A stretch of DNA of 64,000 nucleotides, taken from NCBI RefSeq assembly GCF_036373705.1, contig NC_089858.1, forward strand, positions 10,402,001-10,466,000, read 5' to 3'. This DNA is from Amia ocellicauda (Eukaryota > Chordata > Actinopteri > Amiiformes > Amiidae). Below are positions 50,201 through 62,200 of this stretch, piece by piece. The notes under the pieces were generated by a model. That model ran no database searches, was not told the DNA's origin, and was given only the letters and a program-made list of their open reading frames with translations. Every line of letters begins with the position of its first letter. The stretch's first letter is position 1. Position numbers and translations under genes: made by a program.

Positions 50201-53200
50201 TTAATTAAAATGTGAGTTTCAATACTTGGTTGGAAATCCTTTGCAGTCAATGACTGCCTGAAGTCTGGAACCCAAGACACCAACAGATGCTGGGTTTATT
50301 CCCTGGTGATGCTCTGCCAGACCTGTACTGCAGCTGTCTTTAGTTCCCGCTTGTTCTTGGGGCGTTTTGTCTTCAGTTTTGCCTTAGAAATCAAAACAAA
50401 CCAATCAGATATAGCAAAAACATTAGGTGTGACCAAATCAACTATTTGGTACATTCTTAAAAAAATAAAATGCACTGGTGAGCTCAGGAACACCAAAAGG
50501 CCTGGAAGACCACGGAAAACAACTGTGGTGGATGACAGAAGAATTCTTTCCCTGGTGAAGTAAAACCCCTTCACAACAGCTGGCCAGATCAAGAACACCC
50601 TCTAGGAGGTAGGCGTATCTGTGTCAAAGTCAACAATCAAGAGAATACTTCATCAGAGTAAATACAGAGGGTTTACCACAAGATGTAAACCATTGGTAAG
50701 CCTCCAAAACAGGAAGACCAGATTAGAGTTTGGCAAAAAACATCTAAAGAACCTTGTAAAGTTCTGGAACAACATCCTATGGACAAAAGAGACAAAGATC
50801 AACTTGTACCAGAATGATGGGAAGAGAAGAGTATTGAGAAGGGAAGGATCTGCTCATGATCGGAAGCATACCACCTCATCTGTGAAGCATGGTGGAGGTA
50901 GTGGAGCTGCAGTACAGGCCTGGCAGAGCATCACCAGGGAAGAACCCCAGCATCTGGTGATGTCTATGGGTTCCAGACTTCAAAGGATTTGGAAACAAGT
51001 ATTGAAACTCACATTTTAATTAATGATTTATGTTAGTTTGTCCAATTACTTTTGAGACCCTAAAATTGGGGGATGCACATATAAAATGGCTGTAATTCCT
51101 ATACTGTCCACCCAATTTGGATGTAACTACCCCCAAATTAAAGATGAAGGTCTACACTTAAAGCACATCTTGATTCCTTTCAGAGCCAAAACGATGTAAA
51201 TTGTGTCACTGTCCAAATATTTACAGACCTAATTGTATGTAAGCAGTGATTGTAATAGGACAGAAACACATGTTCAGCCCAGTTAAACAATGCTAACTTT
51301 ATAAACAAAATGAATTCACAGTGTACTCTTAATGATACCAGTAGATGTAAAATGTTATTATTTATGTATTATCACCTACTATGTTGTTCCTGTTTCATAT
51401 CTACCTTACCGTACTGTTTAATAGACAAGAGGAACCGTTTTTCTTGCAAATCAATTAGATAAAGGTCAGGATGTAAACAGAATGTCTGTTTCCATTTCAA
51501 TGTGTGTCTCCAAATCAGGTGCATGAACACAGGCAGATGTAAAATCGAGACTAGAGCATTTTAAACCCTATAGAGACTTTTCCATCTGGATAATGACTGA
51601 TCACCGTGCAGTATGGAAATAAGCGCACTGTGTCTAGAATCAAGGCTACTGCTCTGAAGTCGCTAAGGCTGGCCTTGTCTCCCACCAGGTCACCAAGAGA
51701 GATGAAGACTCATCCCTGATGCAGCTGAAGGAGGAGTTCCGGACGTATGAGGCCCTGCGCAGGGAGCACGACGCGCAGATTGTTCACATCGCCATGGAAG
51801 CAGGGCTGCGCATCTCTCCCGAGCAGTGGTCTTCCCTTCTTTACGGTGATCTGGCCCACAAGTCCCACATGCAGTCGATTATCGATAAGGTAGGTGTCAC
51901 TCCCACCCAGGGACGAATGTGAAAGTGTACAGTTGCCTGGTTTTTGTTCCTGTATTTGTGCTACAATATCAAACTCAATATGCAAGATATTGAGTTTGTA
52001 AAGGTTTTTTCAGATTTACTATAATTTGGCTATAGCTATTTGGCAACAACTGGTCACATGCCTTGAAATTCTTGATCCCATAATGGATCAATTATATAAA
52101 TGGATCTTTTAGGCCCTTTTGGTAGCCTTTGTTTTGAAATGTTTTTATTATGATGAATGCAGCTCCAGTCCCCAGAATCCTTTGCGAAAAGTGTTCAAGA
52201 GCTGACGATTGTCCTGCAACGGACAGGAGACCCAGCCAACCTGAATCGCCTGAGACCACACCTGGAGCTGTTAGCAAACATCGACCACAACCCAGGTAAT
52301 GTGTGTTCTGGCAGCGATGCAGGACACTGGTTCATGAGCATAGTTCTCATTAAAAAACTAAACTAAACAAAAAATGACAATCAGATAATTGAGATAATCT
52401 TATTTATCAGTAAGTTAAGGCTGATTGTAGTCAACCAACAGGTGAATCAGACCCTGAAACAAGGTTGACATATATTGTGCAATGAGAAATGACAAAAAAA
52501 AGTTGACTGGTGTAGAATCTGTTTTTGTGTCAGATTCTTGATTGAAACAGAATGAAAAAGAAAACCTTTGACATATAAGGATTGCATTTGGTTATTGCAT
52601 GATGTAGCCAGGTAACATTTCAGAGCTCGAAGGGATTTCTCTGCCCAACTTCATGTTTTCTCGATGTCTGTATTTTGGATTTCAAGATGCTGCACCCCCA
52701 ACATGGGAACAGCTAGAGAACGTGATGCTGGCAGTGAAGATAGTGGTGCATGGACTAGTGGATTTCATCCAGAACTTCAGTAAAAAAGGACATGAAACGC
52801 CACAGGTAGGATGCTGCTTGATTACAGTAGGGCACTAGGCAGCTAGTTTGACCACATTTGCCATAAAAAGATTATACCAGCATTTTGCCAATCCTTTGCA
52901 GTTCCTGTTGCTCTTCTTCATGAATCAATGTGTAGTATATTTTTTTTAATTTTTGCTTTGTCCCTTTCACTAATGCTTTAGTGAAATCACATGAGACATA
53001 TTGGGGTGTAAAAGTCCTTATTCCTTGAAAAAGTCTGGGCTGTATAACTATTTAGGACAGATTTATGTTGGGGTGGGGGGCAAGGTTACATCTCTTAATT
53101 TCAGCTTCCTTTCTTTCCAGCCACAACCAAACAGCAAATATAAAACCAGTATGTGCCGGGACTTGAGACAACAGGGTGGCTGTCCGCGGGGAGCCAACTG

Positions 53201-56200
53201 TACATTTGCTCACTCCCAGGAGGAACTAGAGAAGTAAGTAGAGTTTTCCCATAGATTACTCTTCAAATATTGAATATCGAATATTTGCATTTTGCGTTTA
53301 CAAATCACTCAGACACGCCAATAGCATTGTCTTTGTCAGGTAATGAAATGTGGCCATTGTTTTCCTCTCAGATACCGAATGAAAAATAAGAAGATCACCG
53401 GCACTGTGAGACCATTTTCACTGTGCAAGACGGGCGGGGGCAGCACAGCCTCCACTCCACCAGGCAGCATCCTGGCCGGTTCAGGGGCCTCCGACAGCAC
53501 AGAGAAGCTGGCACCAGGCAGCACAGGCCTGAAGCCCACGGAGAGCACGGCCCCCCAGCTCATTCCGCGCGGTGGAGATCCCTGCTTCGAAGAGCTGAAG
53601 AAACTGGTCAGGAGTGGAGGCAATGGCCTGAGTGCTCCTAGCTGCCTCTCCACGTCGCCACCTGAGCTGTAAGATTAGCAGAAATTCCTTCTGAAAGTTT
53701 CCATTTTATAATTGTGTGAACAGAGTGTACTTCTGCATTGTGCTCAGGCAATTTACAGCAAAGTAATGTGTTTGGCTTTGACGTAAACATTTCACTTACA
53801 ACAATGTTTCAACATATGACGGTGCTCTCAGGAAGTCCTCTGAAACTCTAAACTCAGATTCACACGTCCAAAGACCTTAGACAACTAGTGGAGCAGCCAA
53901 CAGTGAAATATCCTTTATAGCGACTTCTGTGCTGCAAATCTTAATTTACCGAATCTGCGAAGCCTCGCTTGTATTTTAGTTCGGTAAATAATCAGAAATG
54001 ATGTGTGCTTAGCAAGAGCCATGGCAGAAAGTGCTGCATTCCAGTAAACACTGCCTCAAAGAAAAGCTGAGCTCTTTAAGATAAAATTAAAGGGGTTTGT
54101 GAAACAAGAAAAAGGCATTCTGTGGAATGGCTGTGCCTAATTTTCTCAAGTTCATTTGGAAGTGTTAATTGCGTCCTTCCCGTGCATCTTACAGTTTGGT
54201 GCATTTGCTTTGTGTCCTGCAGGAAGTCCAGTTCCCCCCCGAAGACGCCCGTTAACCATGCTTCAGATACCTCAGCTCTCGCTCCTGGTGGTGGACCTGA
54301 TAACAGCTCAGCACATTCGAAACCTGGACAGTTTGTCCCAAGGGTTCCGCTTTATCCTCCACCCCAATCTGATGTTTACTACCAGGACCCGAGGGCACCT
54401 TATGATGTGCAATCATACCAACAGACCAGTAAGTAAAGACATGACATTGATTCCAATGCGAGTAAAGAAAATACAAAACAAAAAACCATGCTGAAGTCTT
54501 CACCTGTCACTAGCATAAATGCCCAAACCATGCATCTTTGAATGAGAAATACCTGTTGAGCTACTAGAGAACATGAGCGAGAAATTATTATTGCCCTTGT
54601 TTTATATTCTAAAATCTATTTTGAAGACTTAAACTATTAAACTGTTATTAATCTGTTATAAACTGTTAATCTATTCCGATGCATTCTCAGCATTCTCTAC
54701 AGTATTTACTGTTTTTATGTGTAAGGCTTTTAAATGATCTCATGTAACCAAATATATGCAGAATACGAAGTAATGAGTCACTTTCATGTTTGATTGCTTT
54801 ATTTGATCGATAATGTTTAGTTTTCTAAAGCAAAAGGAACTTAAGCCAGTCTTCTCTGCTCATTACACTAAATGGATGTAGAGTTTGTGAAATTCAGACC
54901 ACAACCCTCATGTTGACTTTGCTGGTCTTCCTCTTCTGCAGACAATTACTACGCCCCTCCCCCGCCGCCTCCTCCCAGTATCCAGCCTAGGCCGTGTGTC
55001 ACCCGCTTTGTCCGATCCAGCAACGTGCCGGAGTCCTCTCTGCCCCCACCATCAGTGCCGTACCCAGACCAGTACCCCTCCTTCCCGCCCCGAGAGCGCG
55101 TGGCTTCCTCTCCCTACCCCCCATCCCCTCAGCAGTACTCTGTCCCCGCGGTGCACTCTGGGATGTACGCCCCGGTCTACGACAGCAGGCGCATGTGGCG
55201 GCCGCAGATGTACCACCGAGACGACGCGCGAAGCAACTCGTTACCTCCCATGGATGTGATGCACTCGTCTGTCTACCAGCCTCCGCTCAGGGAGAGATAC
55301 AACTCCTTGGATGGCTACTACTCCGTGGCGGGACAGATGCCCAGTGAGCAGAGAGCAGCGCCACTGCAAAGGGTAAGTGTGGGATTGAAGCGTGGGCTGG
55401 TGCGTTACAACAAGTCAGGTAGCAAGTCTAGCAATCCCTGGCCATTGTGGAATCCAGATCACTAGCAGTATCACACAGGCAACATTCGAACCAGTAACTG
55501 ATCTATTATACCCAAGGTGAGTAGAGTCTAGACTCCCATATAATCAATGTTTAGCTTGTTGTTTAATCCGGTGTATAAACTGATCTGTCCTATGGAAGTA
55601 AAAATAATTACTAGTGCTCAATCTGAGGATCTACGTTTGTGTGGTTTCAGGACTCATACAGTCGGATGCAGGTGGGGTACGGCGATCTGTTCAGACAGAA
55701 AACGGAGCAGTGGGCCCAGTACCACAGCCAGAAGCCACCGCCGCTGGTCTCTCCTGCACTTCCAACAGCCACACAATCCCCTTCCCCTTCTTCCCCGCTC
55801 TTCACCGTCGACTTCAGCAGTGAGGTAGGCCTTCCGAAAATTAATGGGTTTGTCTGTGTGGAAATGTAAGCAAGTTAGATCCACATGTAGAATATGGGCT
55901 AGGTTTCTCCTAGAAATGCATACAAACATTGATGTTGAATTTAATTTTTTAATATGTAAGTCTGTAAAGTGACTGTTACCCTTGTATACTGTGTGAAGAA
56001 GATGCATAAAGAAAGGGACGTTGTAATCATTGTTTCACTGATCCTTCAGTCTGTGAGTGTGAGTTAGCGTGTTTGACTGTGAGTGTGTGTGAGTGTGTGC
56101 TAGTCTGTGTGTTTATTCTTAAATTGGGGGTGGTTACATATGTTTGCATATGTTTCCACACAATCACAGTTTGGACTCTTCAAAAGCTAAACATTTCCAA

Positions 56201-59200
56201 ACCCAAGCTGCTTCATTCATTAAAAATAATAATAATAATAATGATGCATATATCAGGGCCTACCTATATATTATCCAATGTAATAGCAATATCAATCTAT
56301 ACTTTTCAAAAGCAGAAAGCAGTCCGCATCAGTTTTCAAAAATATATCAAAATTATGTTTTTTTTAATATGTCCCAATCTGCATATTTTTAGAGTTTGTG
56401 AGTTTGTTGTCTGTTATATATTTGAAACTACCAGTAGCTCGAAATAACCATGCCCACCTCTTTATATGAATCATATATTGATTTTCTTTCATCTGACATA
56501 TTACAGATGATGAGTCATCCTTAGGTAAACCACTTAAGCAATGCATGGAATATTATTGATGATATTTAACTGCTTGCAAGTCAAGTTTACCAACAGGTTT
56601 TGTTACCAATGATCAGTAGTACAGAAATCTATAACAATTTGAAGAACACAGATTTTGCATTTATTTGTGTAGGTAGTCATTAAATTTAGCCCAGAGCTGT
56701 TATTCCTGTTGTTTAAAGAAGATTTTGTGTTCAAAAGCTTTTTAAACTGTGACAGTTGCTGGGCAACAGAACTTGGCAGTATTGAGAGCTGGGGTGAATG
56801 TTGCTGTATGTGAAGGTAATGCAGACATGCCTACAACAGCAGACGCACAGCATAGCTTAGTTCCTCCACAACCGCACTGGTTTATTGGAGTGTCCTTTGT
56901 AGGGTGTTGTGTGCGCTGTCCAGACTGTGCTTTCAGAACAGACTGTCATATTTTATTAAGAACAGGGGCATCTGTTTGGTATCTCATTACACAATACCAT
57001 GACACACGCAGAATGTAAAATGTCTGTGGGCTGAAAGATAAATAAAAAAATACATGAAAGAGGAAGCTTTAACATGAAATGAAGTGCAGTAACTGATTGC
57101 TTCCTTATTTGCAGTTTTCAGAGAGTCCTGGTGATTATGTGAGTTCCAAATACAAGGGGGAAGACCACCTCTCCCACTACTCCCCCTGGTCCTGTGGCAC
57201 TATCAGCACTTGCATCAATGCCGTTGACTCTGAACCAAAGGATGTCATGGCTAATTCCAGCGTGGAGCTGACAGTAAGTCTGTACTTCTTGTTTTACATG
57301 GAGGGTTTGGGATTATTATTAACAAAGACCTTCGTTGCAATGGCACACTGAGATTGTAAGATTATCAAACAATAGGACTCTACTAACAAAAGCATGGTAG
57401 GCCTAATGGCTTCACTGTAACCTTTCCAAAGTGCACAATGTTGATCCTTTGTTCCTGACGACCTTTAAAATGGTTGGATTTCCATGTATGATCCAGACAC
57501 TGTGCCAAAATTGGTCATTTTACACTGTGGAAATTGGTAGAAGCAACAAAGTTATTTGAAATGGGCGGAATACAAACCCCATCTTTGCAAAACTGCTTTT
57601 CATGACTAATGCCACAGTCATTATTCGTCTTTGAAGTGTGGCTGTGCTGTGAAGTGTATGGTTGTGAATGAACTAGCAATAATGGCTAATGGAAAAGAGC
57701 TTTATATTAGTTCCTTGCAATAGATGGCCGTCTCATATGTACTCGTGAGGAAGGAGATGCTTTGTAGGGGATCACAGGCATGCATGTTTGAAAAGCTCTT
57801 AACCTGACCATCACTGGGTCAACATTTCTGTTCATAACCTAAAGTGCTGATGGGTTTGCAAAGTGCTGCAGTGCTGTAGTGCTACTTTCTCGAGAACTGT
57901 TACTTAATTTAGTAGGCCGGTTGCTCATGTGATCCTTGTTTGGAGACAGCAGCTATTAGTGAGACTGTGGACCTTCAGGCTTCCATAGCAAGCTGAAATA
58001 AAATGCTAGGAGGAAAACTACATTCAAAAAGTACAGTAGATTACCACTCTTGTTCACTGTTATTATTATTCTTGTTATTATTATGCTTTGCATCACAATT
58101 AAGTTTTACAGCCCCCAGAGAGTTACAGAAACACAGACAGCTGACACAGTTGTAGTCTAGTATTCAAGGGTAAAATGTCATATTTAGCTGGGAAAAGTCT
58201 TATAATTATTTTTAAGACAGACAGCATTTTACACTTAGAATTGTTTTAAACTGGTTAACTTTATCTTCTGTTTAGACTACTGTAAGTATCTAATTCTCAA
58301 ATTCTAAAACCCAAAAGAACTTAGATGAGTGTACAATACAAACAGTAACCGTACCAATTCAAAAATGCTATTCATGTTAATGTTGCTTATCTTGTGGCGA
58401 TCGTGTTCCAGGATCATGACAGTGTGGACATCAAGAGAAGAATGCACCTGTTTGAGGCACACAGGAGGGTGAAAGACGAGGATCCCATAATTCCCTTTGG
58501 GGAAGGCCCCATCATCTCCAAGTGGGGTGCGATTTCCAGGTCTTCCCGGACAGGTTACCACACCACTGATCCTATCCAGGCTACTGCTTCCCAAGGAAGT
58601 ACCACTAAGCCAATCAATTTCAGAGGTAAATGCTTATCTGGCTTTCAAACTGTCTGGAGATGCAACACCTAGAAATTCACCATTATGTACACCTAGAATT
58701 ACAAGCAAAGAGTAGTAAAGTAGAGTGGAATCCTTGCACAACATAGTAATGTTCTCAGAGTTACAGTCATGTTACATAACATGTGAAACCACAGTAAAGG
58801 TGCTGTTTAAGATAAGGAAAATAAGGTGAAACATTACAGTCATCAGAAAAGTAAAGACAGATGGTGAGACTTTTGTTACTTTAATTTTTATTTCTGTGAG
58901 AATATGTGGGGGGACATTTATAGAGCAAGCCAATCTTAATTGGCATCTGTTTATATGAAGCAGAAAAGTATTCAACCAATAGTGTAAACATTAGTGGGAT
59001 TCCAAAGTAGTTTTTTTGTCCATAAGGGTGTAAGTATTCTACCTAGAATCTTTTGCAAATAAAGTATTGCTTTAATCAATCTATATTTCTGTACATTTCA
59101 CAAGATTTGTGTGTGTGCGTTTGAGGTAGTACATACACATTCCTAAATTAAAAGCAAATTATCAGTTGTTATTTTTCTATTCATAATGCAATTGTTTATA

Positions 59201-62200
59201 CTAATGTTTTTATTCTTGTAATGATGAAATAATTTATTAATAGAAATATCAAAAAATAAATCTTTACATCTCTTATTTTCTCTGTCTCATGTGGGTGGAG
59301 CATTAAACAGAATCCTCTTTGCTTGTAGCAGGATTAAAGCTTGAATATAAATGGAATTGCACTTTTATCTTTATTTGTCATTCTCTTTTAATTTTGGTTT
59401 AAGATTATATTGTCAGCTGCAAGGTTCTTCTTACATCCACTAATAATTGATCACATGTCAGAGTCTGCTATTAATATCTTGTTGTAGTTAAGTCTATCTA
59501 GCAAGTAACATACAGCGGCTATTGGAAGGATTATCTGCCTTGGTCTATTTTACATTTTGTTTGTGTTACAACATGAAATTATGATACATTTAAATTGTCT
59601 CTTTGTTTTTCTTCAAAATGTCAGGTTGTAACACAACAAAATGTGTAAATGTCAGAGGGGGGTGAATACTTCCTATAGCCACTGTAACAAGTGCATGTAC
59701 ATACTGTTATAATCCTAACATATTTCATCCTTTCATGTTTAGACTATGGTCCTTATATTAATCATAGCGATTCCAGGTGGAGCTCATACGGATCAGACTC
59801 CTCAAATCATTCAAAATTTCTGGAAAGGTACAGTATGATCTTACTGCTGCTAAATATACAATATATAAACATCTTCCCATCTTCCCTGTGGTTTTCTTCC
59901 TGGTTGTTTTTCATCTCTTGGGCTCCAATTCTGTGGCTTCATTTGTTCATTCCTGATCTGTTCTCATTGTAATGTGTCCAGGCCCTTGCCATTGTATGTG
60001 TATATAACATGTAATAGCCTCTGAAATACAGGAAGTGTAAAAAAATACTGAAATACTGTAGTCAATATATTTACATATTGATGTTTGTGTGTGTGTGTGT
60101 GTGTGTGTGTTTAAATTAACAATTAGAGGAACTATTTGTAAGTGTCTTGTTTCAAGTGCTGCAGAATTGCGTGCCATTAAACTTGCCCACTAACATGTTA
60201 TCTAGCGTTTTCCTGTTTTATAATGCAATCTTAAAATAGCTTGTGTTTCTCAGTACATGCATTCGCACATTTAAAGACGTGTTGTCACTGACCGGGGGTT
60301 TTCTCTGTGTCCCGCAACAGTATCTTGCCTTAATCGGCTTATTTTAAAGAATAAGTAGGTGTATATATCCTTCCAGCTGCTGTCTATCTGCTGTCAATCT
60401 TACCTGCCAGAAGAACATCATTCACCAAACCTTGGCATGTTGACAGAGCCCATAGCTCCTTTAGCAACTGTGGGAGACTTCAGACAGACAGCGGCCTGGA
60501 GGACACACTGTGAAAGGAAGCTGCCATTTTGAAAGGGAGAGCACTGGACTTAATCTTGTAAAACCTCAAATGTTTGTCAGGAGTTGAACAACTGAGAGGA
60601 AGAATGCAGCCACATTACTCAAAACATTTGTTTAAACTGTTTGACACTTATCTTTTTGAAGCGGGCTACTTTCCCTTCAGTGTCATTGTGTAGCATTGTG
60701 TTCGTTCGATTTCACAGTGAGGACAGCTCTGATGTGACCTCTCTGTTGTGAATTGCAGCGATCGGTTAGGAGTCTCAGAACTCAATGCTCAGCGAAAGTC
60801 TTCCAGCCCTGGAGATAACATAAGCACAGACCTACAGCAGGTAAAAAGATGTTCTTCACTTTTGGGAATCGCCATTCGTAGTGTGTCAGATTGGTGTGTG
60901 TGTGTGTGTGTGTGTGATTTTCCTAATTGTGTAATCCTGAAGTCAAAATAAACATTTTCCTGTTTCAAGATTACTAAGTTTACAGCAAGGTTACAATACC
61001 ATCTCTCCAGACACAAACTCTGTGTTGCTAAATGAGAAGTCAGTGCAAGGGCAACACAATGCCAGTGTGTCCTATAAATTGGTAGATTAGTGTAACTGGG
61101 GCTGGTAACCAGGGGAGAATTGTATCTCTTTTTGAAAAGACAGATATGTAGAAATTTTAAAAACAAGAGGACAATGTTGGAGAATATCCTTCAATACAAA
61201 CACATCTTCCGATCCTATGCACTGTTCATTGAAGGGGCATATGCCCTCCCAAAGTATCAATTCAGGCGACATGGCGTGGTTTAGGAGTTGCTGCCCTTGC
61301 AGTCTTGTAGCCACTCAAAGACAGATTTTAATTTTCCATCCATCGCATTTATTTGTTTTTCTGTTTGAATGCAAGAATTCGCCAGGTATTGTTCTCGTCT
61401 CGCAGTCTGCCCAGGGGGCTGTGTCTGATTGTGAGGCAGACTCTGCTCTGAGGGAGCCGGCGATGTGTCAACGCTCTGTTAATGCATTCCTTCCGTCTCA
61501 CCCCAAGGCCGACTTTGCTGAAGATCTGGTGGAAGCCAGCCCAGACAGAGATATAGAGCTTGAACTTTCTGCTTTGGATGCTGATGACCCCGAGGCACAG
61601 GGTGACAATACAGAGGTGGGCCCAGGTTTTTAGAAGATGAATCAGAGGAAATGTTACCACATTAACACAATAAATGCATTAATTGTCCTTCAGCTTTAGC
61701 TTAACATATGCAAAGAAAAAACATGAACTCTTTTAGGTCAGTTCAACATTGGGACGACAAAATCAAGTGTATCCTCTCAAGCCAAATTCAGCTTTGAATG
61801 AATCTTTTTGGGGCCCTTCCCATATTGATCTGTAACAGGTCTATTGAAGGTTAACTATTTGACCCTATTTAAGTTAGATATAGGATATAAGGATATGAAG
61901 GTTTTTAATTTTCTGTCACATTTAATTCACATTTAAGGAAGATTATTTTATTTCAACTTCAAAATGGCCTAGTGACTATTTGAATGAATGCATTATAATG
62001 AAAGCTTGGAATGGCAACACATTAATTCAAGTCAGCTGCTCATTCTTTATTCTTTCTTTATACGGCAGGAGGCTCTGGATCGCCAGCTCAGAATCAGGTC
62101 TCACAACGACCATCTGTCCAACGGCACCGCTGCTGCTAATGGACACCAGAGGAAAGGGCATGACAAAATGACACCAAACAAGATGGGGAACCATCTCATG

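Larger units (their letters stand above)
48579..51688 (+). other. rc3h2 intron between coding exons 4 and 5
   Basis: About 3.1 kb, holding a fold-back Tc1 relic (49974-51235). No other feature is supported. Confidence 0.85.
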
